DNA of 64,000 nt, taken from positions 62,001 to 126,000 of the forward strand of contig QVRM01006134.1 in the NCBI GenBank assembly GCA_003439945.1. Direction: 5' to 3'. A model generated the notes under the pieces. That model was not told the origin of the DNA. It searched no databases and saw only the letters and a list, made by a program, of their open reading frames with translations. This document shows positions 1 through 12,810 of the stretch, one piece after another (the first letter of the stretch is position 1; the number at the start of each line of letters is the position of its first letter). This DNA comes from Dermanyssus gallinae. Taxonomy: Eukaryota; Arthropoda; Arachnida; Mesostigmata; Dermanyssidae. A program made the position numbers and the translations under genes.

Positions 1-196
1 GCTACTTTTTTCTAACTTCTTTATCCACCTACTAGACAAGTATAGTTCAGCTTTGCTACGAAATAGTACGCAAATTTATTATTTCTAGCTACCTACATGT
101 ATAAAAAATATTTTCTGCGCGCAACATTTGTAGGACACTATCTATAAGTGCACAATGGCCAGGGTTCAAAAAAGGGGGCAAGCATTCAGATAGATT

Positions 197-198
<2 letters not shown>

Positions 199-249
<51 letters not shown>
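199..249. repeat. (TA)n microsatellite
   Basis: About 25 uninterrupted TA dinucleotides. It is the first of more than a dozen similar tracts in the window. Confidence 0.95.
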
Positions 250-250
<1 letters not shown>

Positions 251-408
251 CGTGTTCACTAAACAAGTCAAGTAGTACGTCGACCCTGCATCCGTCGGTA
301 TTTTGGTATGTGGTTCCCACAAAAATGTATTAAAAAGGTGAATTTGGCCTAGAGTTGCTATAATTGTCGTCAAGCGTTCACACTTGTAAAATTCGCAAAT
401 ATATACAC

Positions 409-426
409 ATGTGTCAATTGACACAT
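409..426. repeat. 18-bp perfect palindrome
   Basis: The sequence ATGTGTCAATTGACACAT reads the same on both strands with no spacer. A related non-palindromic string, ATGTGTCAATTGA, recurs near 4194. Function is unknown. Confidence 0.7.
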
Positions 427-3400
427 TAGTTGTTGTTTTTTATGTTTAGCTTACTCTTCGTTCGAATCGCATTTCGTTTGTGTCTGACCTCCTGGAAAAT
501 GCAACCGGGCGAGGGAGACTTAAACCGCACATAATAGACAATTGGCTCGAGTGCCTCAGGTAGCAACAGTACACTCCGCTGCTGTGCGCCACGAAGTCGC
601 CGCTTCGCCGTACCGCTTTCGTCAAGAAGCAAGCAAAGGTGCAGTCAAGCAAAACTTTTCTTCATCGCTTCTCCATCGGAAATGGCAGGACATATAGGCT
701 AGGCACGACGAGTAGGTAGGAGTCTGAAGCCTCATGTCCGTCCGCCTCCGAGCGGCGCCAGCAAAGATGGCCGACCGCATATAATGAATCAATAAACGGG
801 CGCGACTCTGTGTCTGCTGCCGGTATACAGGCTTCTATTCTATCCCTTTAGACCCCGCCCTATGCCCTATGCCCTGCTGTCGCCGTGATGAAGGTGAGAG
901 ACACCGGAGGGCTTCGCTTGCCAGTCCGGACGGTTTGAGGGTTTCGCTTCTACGTTGTGCGTAGGACAGTGGCGTGTCTGCCCAGTGTGAATGGCGAAAC
1001 GATTGAACCACTGCGAATGCAAACGCAGCACCGGTGACGGGACCCACTCACTGATCTATCTCCTCGGCACAGAGTAGAGAACCCTAGACAAGTCTTGCAT
1101 CTTCTTTGCTTCATTGGAAGAAAGCTTGCTTCATGCTTCACTCGACAACGCCTCGCTGCGACTTCAGCGTTATCCATTGATCGGCTCACGTTCGCAAACC
1201 CCGATAGTGGCCCGTCCATCCATACATTGTTTGCTCTTCTTCTTTAATGCTTATATATCTGTGTGTACATTCATCGCCTGCCTTTGGCAACAGCCGGAGA
1301 CCTCCGGTGACAGCAAGAGACATTTAGCGAACAGTCTTATCTTGCGCGATAACAGATGAAACTGTTTTTCTTCCTGCTATTGCATTGCAACGTCGGTACA
1401 CGTTGCTGCAGGCAGGCAGGCATTCCCCATGTGATCCACCTGTTCGAACTGTGACGATAGGACTCTGGGAGCCATTGGCTCTACTCCTAAGAGTGTGAGT
1501 AAGGAACTCGATAAAACTGTATTGATATTAACGTGTTTATTTAGTAGATATTAGTTAGCGGCAATATGCCTGTGCATATCGGTTTCCCTATTGCGTATTT
1601 GCGCTGCCTGCTTACATAACGGGGTCTTTTGTTTGTGCAGGCTTGTGCGGCTTGTTGCACTGCAAATAGCATTTTTAGCCATGTTTGACATGTTGTCATC
1701 GTGACCGAGCTTTTTCATCTAAATGCATCTTTCTGCAGGCTGGAGGCTTTCCACCGCCTTCATTGGGAAAGCTGTTTTTTTTTGTGGCTGCTGCGTGGAT
1801 AACAACAACTTATTCGTATGCACAGCGGTGGTTTCGTTTCGGCCACTTTTTGCACTTGATGCCAGTTATCGCTACTCGTTGTCCGTAGCCTCTTCTGAAC
1901 ATTTGAATTTCCTGCATTCTTCGTGCTGATGAACTCGAACTCGCCAGGTCAGCTCCGAGGGGCCAGCTGCTTTTTCACTTTCGGCTAGATGGTCGAAAAA
2001 ATGCAAAACCTCCTACCACTCGGACCCGACCTTCGACTTTTTTTTACTTTCGACCCACGAAGATACTCTAAATGGTTTGCTGGCAGATTCAAAATGTACA
2101 GTGCCCACTACCCTCGCCGAGCGCGCTTCGACATGCTGCGTCGAGAAGTCGGCCCCAGCCAAGTTTCGTTTAGCTTTCTACTGTCGCTCTACCAAAAAAT
2201 GCGTTTCACAGAGTTCGCAAACTACAAAAAACACCTTCCCAGAGTAGTGTATACATACATATACGCACGCCGCATACACGCATCGGCGACTTATGGAGGG
2301 AAAACAACCTCGTATTTCAGCAGTACCAGCCAAACAACGTGGATGTAGGTGCGATGCGTTCAAGTGCGTGTGTCGCTATCGACTACGATATCTTTGCTGA
2401 TTACAAATGATGGGACAAAGCCTCGTCGTTCTGTGTCGTCGAAAAGCACGAGACGCGCACACGGCTCACAGTTTGACGTCCCAATAAAATGGTCCGATCG
2501 TAACAAACAAGCGAAGGGCAAACGAAATGGCCATTCATCAAAAAGCAGTCGGCTGTGTGCTGCATGTCAACGCTCGACAGAGACTCATAAGAATCTTGTA
2601 CAGGAGAGTGTAACATGCCGATCGCGCCCTCCCTCCCTCCCTCCCTTTCTACCTATCGGTCCGGCTTCGTCTCCCTCGCGGTCTATTTTTGTGTGTTGCT
2701 TGACAAAATGTACGTCGCAAAGCTGACGTGGTCGAAGAGGCAGTTTTTTAGACACCATCCAAACGTATCTTGCAGGCGACAGCCTAGCGGCAGAATGGCG
2801 GCAAAAGCAGCCTTGAGGGTGGAATCCTCCACGCGCCAGCCGGCCAGCACACCCTCGGCTGGTTGACTGCAACAAAACAACAACCGCAACAACAACAGCA
2901 ACAACAACAAGCCAACTACCAGTTGGCTCTGACGTGACTGAACTGTAAAGCTCAAAGTTTGTTTCGGTCTGTGTGCAGCTTTGCGATGGCTGACCCTCGC
3001 CGCGGCTGTCGACTGCCGAGTGCCATGAAAACGCGTTCACATCACAAAGCCAAAACTGCACGATTGGCTGCGGCTTTATTTATGTATATATCTATAACCC
3101 TATAAGTAAATAATGTACGTATATATATATACATATATATACCACAAAATGAAATAAAACGATTAGTATTTGTATTAAAAAAATGATATATGTATGTATG
3201 TATATATATATATACTTTCGAACGGAAGGTCTTAACTGTTTGGCAGATAAATTGTGATTACAGATAGGTCTCTCTAATCCGATGGCAATAGGTCAGCTTA
3301 ATTTGATCGTGTGTTATTACGTTGACTGTCGAAACTTGAGCCCTCTCCATAGAGAAGACAAGTTGTGCTGAGAATATATCCTCAGCATATATATATATAT

Positions 3401-6400
3401 ATAAAGCACAGACAACGCGGTTCTGTTGTTTCACATACATGTTAACGCGTGTGCGATCATGTGACATTTTCCATTTCTATTTCTAATCGCTCTGACCAGC
3501 TCGTTGGCCTAAACCTTGACCACTAGACCAACTAAGGGAATGCACAATAATCGGCCTAGTAACCTAGCAGCGTATAGGATCGCTGAAGTAAGCATTCCAT
3601 GATAGCCAAAGCCGCTTTTGTTGTATGGACCGCTTCGTTTCCTTGTCGAAGCCTTGTCTGCCACCAGAGGTCTAACGACCCTGGGAATCATAATGGTCTG
3701 CCGCCAACGGTCACCGCTGGGTAACAGCAGCGTTGCATTACCGCCGAGGCAGGAATATACGAACCTCATCAAGTCGGGAATTGCTTGGGCCGATTCGGCG
3801 CCATGCGTTGAATAGCCAATTTGCAATGCACCGAACCTATTATACTCTGCAGCCCGAATGAACGCGTTCGATACGCGGTGCGGTAGCCAATCGAGGAAAG
3901 ACGGACAGGTCTGCATTCCTACTCGTCTCACCGCAAAGATGAAATCTACATGGCTCGCGTATATTTATCCTTCCATTCGTTTGCATGAATCAGCAAAGTC
4001 TATGCTAATAGCGGCGGAAGTATTTTAATAAACGTTTGTTATGTGTATCGTTACTAGTACCACCCTTATTCCCATGGTCTTTAATAATGTTAATCTATTA
4101 ATCTAACATATTTCCTATTCACTAATGATCGACTCGTATGATGTGCACGTACAGCTGCTTCTTGAGACGAAGCCAAACACTTGTCTAGATGCATGTGTCA
4201 ATTGATGTCTTGCGAGCCGATAATTATGCAATTTGCTAAACGCTTGAAAAACTTTCTCGTTTTGCTAACTTATACCTAACGGTTTGGCTCTACGTTTATT
4301 AAGATCTGCCTAGGAGGGCCCTTCCCTATTTAGGAAACAACTTAACGCCTTCATTACATGGGCTTATTCTTCTAGACTGGTCGGCTAATCACAGACTCGG
4401 TGTTCTTAGCAGCCAACCCACTAGTAAAACGACCTTCACCCATCTAGAGGCTACCTACCTAGGGACACTCTTTGAATAATGTCAAGACCGAACGGGAATC
4501 ATATGTTTTCAAAATTAAATTTGCGTCCCCGCTATGTTATTGTTGTCGCTCAACGTGAGCACAATAACGGAGCGTTTTGAGGAGAACGCTTTGTTGATAT
4601 CTGTATTTAGCTCAAAATGTTGTGATTGTAGACGGGCTAACCATAATCATCATATACGCCACACTAATCTGTTCTATTGCACGATAGTACATCTGTGGAA
4701 AACTAACTTTGCGCTTCAGCTTGTGTAACAACATGTGCTTGCTATAATTTCTTATATTATGCTCAACGCGCATGTGTCGTTGAATGTCTTTTTTACAATA
4801 TCCGCACTTCTGAATACATCTGTTATAAGTCAGTACTTGCACGAAGTGAGATGACGCCTGGTAGGAACATACACACGGCACTACATTCTTAGTAGCTTTA
4901 ATCGTTTTTCTTTACGTACGTTTAGGCTATTCTGAATATCTCGTTTGCCTGATTTCCACTCTCTCTCTCTTCGCATACTTTCGGTACTCGAGACAAATGT
5001 GTACTGCTGTGTTCAGAGGTGGCTTGTCTTTCGTGTCTCTGCCACTGGGTCACTCCCATTTCGAACCGCTTTTGTCTCGTAGAATTTTTGAAGATGTGTT
5101 TTTAGGGTAGAACAAGCTTAACTGTTCCGATGATAATCGTTGCACCACAACTGTGTGCATGTAGTCACTATCTTTTTTTCTATGTCGTTGCGGTTTAATT
5201 AACATACGAACTGTTTTTCGCAATAAGTATTTTATCTCACTACTTCTTTCTTCTATATAAACCTACAACTTTGTTTGAAAATATAAAAAAATTAAGCATT
5301 TTATACATATGTTGCGGTTCTACTCCAACTAGGGATCACACTTTAACGTAAGTAAGATAACACGAACTTATAAAACATTATTTTAGAATACAGAAAATAA
5401 ATATCTACTACACTAGCGAGTTTTATTTTGGGCACCGGATTAAAAGTATAAGGCTGCAAAACATAAAAGAAACAGATGATTACGTAACAATCGGTAATCA
5501 TTGTGGCCATTAGACATTACCGCATCATACATACAGTTTCGAAATTCATGATCCAGTTTGCCCTAGAGGTAAACGATTATATGTAATTTAGGAGATTCTA
5601 ACGGCCGTGTAGGATTTAGCAAATACCATTATTATTCTAATATTGACTATGCTTATAGGTGATGACAAAAATTACGTTTGTCCTTGCTTTTAGGCTAGCC
5701 AAGCCGCGAGTGATAGTTTAATTCTGTAGACGTTGTTCTCGTGCATTTAATGCTCACACGCAGCTCCGAATATGGCACGCAGACATTGCGAGTTTGCCCT
5801 GTATGATTTCGCAGCATCAAGTGTTCCTCGTTGTCCTGTATTGCGGCCGTTTTACTTTGCTACTCAAAACTCGGTGTTCACTTAATGTTATCGCGCACGT
5901 GTTGTTGTTGTTATTGTTGTTATTTTATGTCAGCTTTTTTTTAGCAAGCTTTCCACACAACCATATGTCGCTATTGCGCAGTGCGTTAACCCGGGCTGCC
6001 CATTAAGTTTCCAAGCAAACTAAGATACTTATATAAGTGTGCCATCTTCAAATTGTTGTGTCTTCTGCCTTCTACTGTGGAACTTAATTTATTGCCATAG
6101 ACAGGGAAACGGCAATTCTAACTAAGCGTTTTGGCACGACCAGCGTGTGTATACAATGTATGGATATAATGTCTAGTTATACTCCTGGCTAGGCCTACCA
6201 TGACATCCATAACATTTTGCTTGCCATTGTAAGTACTAAATTTGCCTAAAGCCAAATGTGATAGGTCAAATCATGAAAAATGTATGCATGCATACACAAT
6301 AATATGCATGTAGAAATAATAAAATGCAAATCACGTCTAGTGTAAATTAAGGGAAGTAGAATGAGAGCTGTAGGGCTAACTTAGCAACATTGATTGTATG

Positions 6401-6779
6401 CGTGTGTCCATTGTAATAAGTCAATGCTGTTTGAATTAAATTATGCAAGTTTTGATAACTTGTTAAATATAACACGTGCTAAATTGAGATTGGCTGTGGC
6501 ATTAATACAAAGATCACGCACAGTGGATATAGGGGCCAGTTGATTGCTAAGTCACAGTCTCGGTTCTTGTGTTTTACGTGGGTACTTAGCAAATATTTTG
6601 AAAAGCCCATGACAGTATACAAATTTAGCACATTTTTCGACTAAAAGTAGACTTTTTGTTTACATGTCCACGTTATTTCGACCGATTTCGACATTTCTTG
6701 AAAAGGTGGATTCTTGTGCCAGGGCACATCTTTAAATCACATTTTTCGATTTGGTTTCAAACACCATAACTCGAAACGT

Positions 6780-7190
6780 CTTTCTTTAATGTTTTAACGC
6801 CTGGCCACTGCTAGCTGTGGGACCTGAGCAGAGAGTCATAAAAATATACCCAAGCCTCATCACCTGTGGCCATTCTTGAGAGCAGAGGTAACCAATCCTC
6901 GCCGAATTTTATCAGGCACTCGCGAACCAGAAAGACTTGCGCTTTTTGTCCTGTAGCTATCAAGCACATTATTTAGTGAATCCGAGCTGGCTGTGTAGGA
7001 TCCTAATATGCGACCTGGCATCCAAGCCCAAAGCCTTCTCAATCGATGCATATGCTGTGTTTGAGTTTTCGTCAATTGTAGCCTTTACCCGGGCCACAAT
7101 TTGTCCGTTGCTGCTTTTTGGACGTCCTTCACAGCCTTTGTTGTGCATATTGAAAGGGGCACCTTCAAATGTTCTGTGGCTTTATCCCCC
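6780..7190 (-). pseudogene. Decayed mariner-type transposase fragment
   Basis: Minus-strand translation across several frames gives pieces of a mariner-family transposase. First comes GRPKSSNGQIVARVKATIDE, matching the GRP linker and second helix-turn-helix, followed by LGFTK. After a frame change comes TGDEAWVYFYD around 6850, the motif carrying the first catalytic aspartate, then a QW pair near 6805. Mariner transposases are normally about 340 residues and cut and paste DNA at TA sites. Here only the DNA-binding part and the first catalytic motif are readable; I did not find the second and third aspartates. Stops and frameshifts mean it cannot make protein. Clade within mariner is not determined. 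Confidence 0.65.
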
Positions 7191-7199
7191 GTGGTCGAC

Positions 7200-10100
7200 C
7201 AAAACTCGTCGAAACACTCCTGTGCACTTAATACTTGCTGGAAAAAAATATTTACTTTGTCGCAGCCGCAGAAAAAGTGATTATTTAATCATGCAAAGTC
7301 TATGAATGGAAAAATGAATAGTCTAAATTGTATTGCTTTAAAGTGGATCGGCCGTTAAAAACGTGCGTACTTTCCTTAGCGTTGGACGTAAATCTGAATC
7401 GACCGCCCCGTCAATATTCGGTAAAGTATAGCCGCCAACTAAAACCAATGAAGAGCCGTTCGAGCAGCATTTATAAGCAGGATTTTGTAAAAGCACCTAA
7501 CTGAGCGCAGCATTTAGAAGCAGGCATTTATAGAGGTACATTATGCAAAGCGAGTTTCTCTAAAATAGGTGCGTAGCAACACTTAACCCTCTTTTGCGCT
7601 GATACCGAGACATCGACAATAATAAATTCAGCTCGGCGAACTAAATTGACCTCACCAGATCGGATACATTTGCGGCACAGGACACAAGTACCTTTTCCAT
7701 GAACAGGACAATCGCACCCGTACACACAATCAGTAATGTTTATTGACATTTAAGAACCGCGGAGCATTAATAAAGCCTAATAACGAGTCCCACACTGGAT
7801 TCTAGTTAGCTACCGGTACCGACAGTGCACTAAGCATTTCCCGAAACCTCCCCAACTCCCTAACCAGAAAAATGATCGAAACCTCTGTAACCGTTACCGA
7901 ACCTGTATAATGGCAGGGAGAGCCTCTTTCGAGCTTTTTTTTGTAACTAAATAAACGGCTTGGTGTGCTTCTAGAAGTATTGCTGCGTCAGTAGCTAGTA
8001 AGTGCTGTGAGTAATTTATTTTATAGCACGTCGATGTGCTAATGTATGCGCATGCATTGACTTTGATGTGTATTTGCAAAATGTGTGTTGTTTCTTAGCC
8101 ACAGCTCGTAGCACCATGGACTTGGTACCAAAATAATCGTTACTAGATGTGCATTCGTTTAGAAGTATCGATTTGTAATTGTTGTTTGTTGGAGCAAGTT
8201 TGTTGTCAAGTATGTGGTAATAATGTAATAGTAAATGACCATGAGAGCCAAAATATAACGATTGCAGATCTATATACATATATATATAGTGGTCAGAAAG
8301 ATTAAAGAAAGAGACACAGTCTCGTGAATAAGACGGGCCTTATCTTCCACAAGACATTCGACAATTCGTATGAGAACTTACCCAACCTCCGCAAGATAGC
8401 AAACCTCGATTGAAAAACTTTGCTACATATACTAAACTTACCGGACATCGCACCGTCAGACAACTACCTACCCAGATGTGCACAGCACTATCTGCAGGGA
8501 AAACAATGACGTTAACTGATGCAGTAAAAACACAATAATAGACATTCCTCGTTTGCCGATAATCTGGTCCTGAGATAGGAAAAGCCAGACCAAAAATTAC
8601 TGTGAGAAGTCAATCACGTTGGTGGCCTTTATTTAAATACGTTTTTGTAAATAGGCCTTATCGCTCAGGGTTACTTTAACACGGCCGTGTTGACCGCTTT
8701 CGCAGATTCTGCGGCCAAGGCCATTAAAGGAGGGGAGTTGTCGCCGAAAATGGACAAGATGGATTGCCAGCTGACAGTAACCTTGGCGCCATCTCGGAGA
8801 AGGGCCATGTCGCTGGCTAACTTTACCCGTCTTGTACAAAGCGCTCCTTAACATAGAAACGAACAGACTGTGACCCTCGTCCCGTCTCGTTCATCCTCAT
8901 CCGGAAATCCTCTCCAGCTGCACAATGACACGAAACTTTTATTGGATCGATTCACCTCGATAAATAATACATTTGCAAACTCGGTTAGTTTTTCTTTTGG
9001 TTATTCATGTCCAGAAAGGCCCGGTTCGAACATATGATGCATCATAGGTTTATCCAGGAGATGATCAGAGTTTAGCTAATTACCTATGAATGCCTACTAA
9101 TTAGACCGCTTGCAGTCGCAGCTAGTCATCGCTTACACTACTTATCTTTGTAACCTTTAGTCCATGTGTCCTTTCATGGTGTTCCCAGCTCAAACCCGGT
9201 TGATCTGGCTCTACAAAACGAGGCTAACTGTTCCACGCTGTCACATCGCAGATGATGAGGCGCTCATATGGAAGGGACCTTTGAAACGTAGGTTTGAATT
9301 AGACACAAATCACGGGTTTTCTACGGCCGGTTTTCTACTACCCCGCTCCAGAAGACACGATGCGATGTGCTGCGAATAAAAACTCATCCCACCTAAAATA
9401 GGTAAGAAAACATATTTTGACCCAAACCGAATACGCTGGCAATTAACTAAGTAGACGGGAAACACGAGCAGCTACGAGACGCTGTACACTGACTCCGAAT
9501 CATATTGAAAGTTTCCCTGACAGGCATATCTACCGAGAGCAACAGTCAGCATTATTTACTACGTTGGAATTAATTAGGAGGTCGTCTCTATATTTTTGAA
9601 AATTGGTCGCACAGCAAAATTGTGTACCCCTCCCGTATACCGACAAATTTAACGTATTTTTTGTAAAGTAGATACTGTATTTGCTACTCGATTTGCATGA
9701 TTTGCAAATGCAGCTGCTTCACACGCTTGTTTGATCTTGATAGCATAGACTCCACAAGCTTCTTTATGCTCTAGTAGCAAACAGTTGCCTTATTCGTCTT
9801 TACTTGATTGCCTTTAACTGATGCCGCAGATCCGCATGTGCCGCAAATGGCTATTCGCCAGGCAAACAATCCGCTAATAAGCTCCGTGCGAACCACGGAC
9901 ATCGGGCAACGGACCGCGGACCCTATGGGTTGTTGCGTCCGACATCAATGAAATACTTTTTAACTTAACAAAGTGCAGTTTTGTTGCTCTGTTCGAGCAG
10001 TGGGGTCGCGTGAAGAGCGTCGAACGGTAGATGGCAGGGTTTTTACAATAAAAAACGGAAATTGTGTTAGTGAGTTGGAATTCCTGCATAGTGCGTTAAT

Positions 10101-12390
10101 GTGGATGCTAAAATCACGGTTTGATGTTACGCGTATTCCCAAGTCCCGTGTCTAGTCAAAAGCCGACAAGATCACACTATTAATCTTGAAATCAAATTCA
10201 AGCGTACTACGACATATTGTGTCACAAAGAGAGCCACGCCATTTCCGGCACGACCGCGCAATTCTGTTGACGACATAACGCACGACGGCATAGAGAGGTA
10301 AGGCTTTAGATCACCGGCATATTCCAAATACTTGACATCTATTGAACAGTGCCTGTTAGTGTTCACGACAAAAATCGTTTATGCTATAGGCGGAAGGCTT
10401 TTGCCCCGAGGAGCAATGAAGTGATTTATTGGATCTGTCGTATTAACTCAAAATTGACAGTCATTTGACATTGCTTTTATCTGCTGTGGACACGATGGTA
10501 TGTATTTAGACACGCAATTTTTAAGAAAAGAAGAGAGTGATTAACTCTGTCAAGAGTAAACAAAGCTAAGCGCTCCATAAGAATTTATGAACACAGCTCA
10601 GTGTTATGTCAACTTTGGAAGCTATACAGGTAGACCGAGAAAAAGTAAATCCATACTAGGTTAGGGTCTGAATGAGCGTGATGATACCAAGCCTTAAAAG
10701 ATCTGGGACAATCATTACATTGCCGTCATTGCAAGATGTTTTAAATGTAAGTATTGCCTTCTAGGCTAGGAATAATGCAAACGATATATATATATATATA
10801 TTTTTTTTTCGTGTATTACTTTAGGTATGCGGGACACATATAACGAAAGATCAGCTAAGCCAATGTAACTTGCCGATGTGTATTGTGACTATTACATGTC
10901 CGCTTCGTTAGGCCGAGACCATTTCAGCAGCGTGCTCCGAACCATAAAGTCATGCAAACAACTTGAAGAAAATTGGTGGAAGTATCTCCGAGATCTTAGG
11001 CCGTAACTTCGACAGATGCGCATAATTCCCAAATTCTAAGAAGGCAGCCAAATTATCTAAAAATATTGCAAACGTTATGCGGCCAGGCTGTGCAATATAG
11101 AGACTTGTATAATGTTCAGAAGTGTTTGGCAAGGAAATAAGCCTCAGTAGGACATCATATGAGGTTCGGTAAGGATTCTTATTTTTTCAACCGCCTCTTG
11201 GCTTAATTAATAACTGGTTAGGAATTCCGAATGTCGAGTCTGAGTCTAGTCAATATGTAAAGTTTTTTTTTATACTTTCATTATTGTGCAATCAATAGCA
11301 TGCGATTCAGAAGTACAACTGCTATGCGGGCGTTTAAGATGGATCATTTAAGCCTTCATGGCAACGGGGAGCGAATGCATGAAGAGGAAATAAATAAGAG
11401 TCTACAAATTTATTATTTATGTTTTTAATAATTGGCGAAAAGGTTTGTCCAGTTATTGCCATTTTCTCAGTCAGTAATTCGAGCAGCATTTATTTGCCAA
11501 TAATATTGGAGCGCGGTCGGAAAACCAGTAAGCTGTCATTATTATTCCTTTAATTATATTTCATTGCTGCATTATCTTTGGGGCTTAGGTTTACGTCTCA
11601 GCCGACCTTGATTTTAGTAAACACATTTGTTAAATCGTGATTATGTCATGTCTAGTCATAGCATGATTGTCATTGCATTATATGACTAGGCTATGAAACC
11701 TTGCTAGTAATGACATTACTATTCGTTATTGGTCAGAGCGTATATTTAAATCACATTGTTTTTTCGAACCTGAAACGGCAGGTGCACAACAGGAAGTTAG
11801 TCAGATATGTAAACTTCTAATAGTAGCATTTTATAGGCCCGTTGGCCATGGAGGCAAGGCATACGATATAGATTGCCTGGCAAAGAATTCATATTGTCAT
11901 GTTGTCGTGGTCAACTCAAAGACTGTCAAGGCTAATAAGATACTGCGGGGTCTGCGCACCGATCCTGGCCCGGTTGATTAGCACTCTAGGCCTAGTCAAG
12001 CTAAGGGTACAGACCGGGGTGCCTGATGCCTTGGCTTAATAGGCATGATGAGATAAAAGTACTACCACATGAACCAGACCTGCAAGCGATTCGACCGCCT
12101 GCATCAAATACGTAAAAATTATCCGTTTATATTATTACTGCTCGTTTTAGACCTGCACTTTGATACGGTTTGTCGGTATGCACCCGAACTCTTGTCATTT
12201 GTGACGGCAGATATATTGGTTACCGGCATCTTGAAGACACTGGAGATATGTAGCCGTGGTTCCTACACTCTCCGGTATTCCTAATGCTACCGTACCGAGA
12301 CTACATATTAAGGCTACCGATTCCGGTAGACTGTGAGCTGTTCCGTTTGAGCAAACTTTTCAACGGCTTCGGCTCTGTATAGAAGGCCAC
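7200..12390. other. Unassigned stretch without a supported gene
   Basis: No reading frame with a recognisable motif was found. There is a short (TA)n plus T-run at about 10782-10809. The rest is moderately AT-rich single-copy-looking DNA with frequent stops on both strands. Confidence 0.45.
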
Positions 12391-12391
12391 G

Positions 12392-12420
12392 GTATATATA
12401 TATATATATATATATATCTA
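12392..12420. repeat. (TA)n tract and TA target dinucleotide left of the transposon
   Basis: A run of about 13 TA units ends in TCTA. The inverted-repeat transposon begins at the next base. The final TA is the expected half of a Tc1/mariner TA target-site duplication. Confidence 0.8.
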
Positions 12421-12696
12421 CAGGGTGTCCCAATTTGCGTGGCCAAAACGCTAGGGTATGGTCAAACTCGGTGAGAAAATCATTTTTGCCAATGGAAAGG
12501 GGGAGCGAAAATGCTTCGTATAGGAGTGAGATCATTTTTTTATTGTTATTTTAGGGGGGGGCTGTTCCGACATACGTTTGCAAAATGCACGATTGTGAGA
12601 GAACGCATCCTTTAATTCTACATTTTTTAAAAACTATATCTGACCTAAGCGCGCGCAATAACTATTGTGATATTAAGAAGAGATTGCAATATTATA
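12421..12696 (+). repeat. Left terminal inverted repeat, outer part
   Basis: Matches the reverse complement of about 19690-19961 at most positions, apart from a small diverged patch around 12605-12645. It ends at the retrotransposon insertion point. Confidence 0.85.
12681..12696. repeat. 16-bp target-site duplication, copy 1
   Basis: AGATTGCAATATTATA, identical to 17401-17416. It flanks the retrotransposon at 12697-17400 and marks the exact insertion site inside the transposon arm. Confidence 0.93.
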
Positions 12697-12810
12697 CAAA
12701 CAAAACAATTTGTTTATTATCACACGTGTTGTGTAGAAATAGTACAGTTCAAATATGTGCGTATGTTTACATACACACAATTAGTCATATAAACAAATAG
12801 ATATGTAAAA

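Larger units (their letters stand above)
1..6640. other. Unassigned AT-rich DNA, no supported gene
   Basis: I see no convincing coding region in this stretch. It holds a (TA)n tract near its start, a more GC-rich patch around 690-1100, a (CCCT)n-like run near 2622-2646, a (CAA)n-rich tract at about 2870-2925, and short interrupted (TA)n tracts at about 3119-3213 and 3388-3402. Open frames here are short, overlap on both strands and contain no motif I recognise. A gene with small exons cannot be excluded. Confidence 0.5.

Noticed and set aside
690..1100. GC-richer block with AATAAA, considered as an LTR
   Set aside because: No second copy, no primer-binding site and no retroviral-type protein were found nearby.
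2585..3061. 158-codon minus-strand frame with a Val/Ala-rich stretch
   Set aside because: The hydrophobic run comes from the (CAA)n tract read in the antisense phase. There are no other domain features and overlapping frames exist on both strands.
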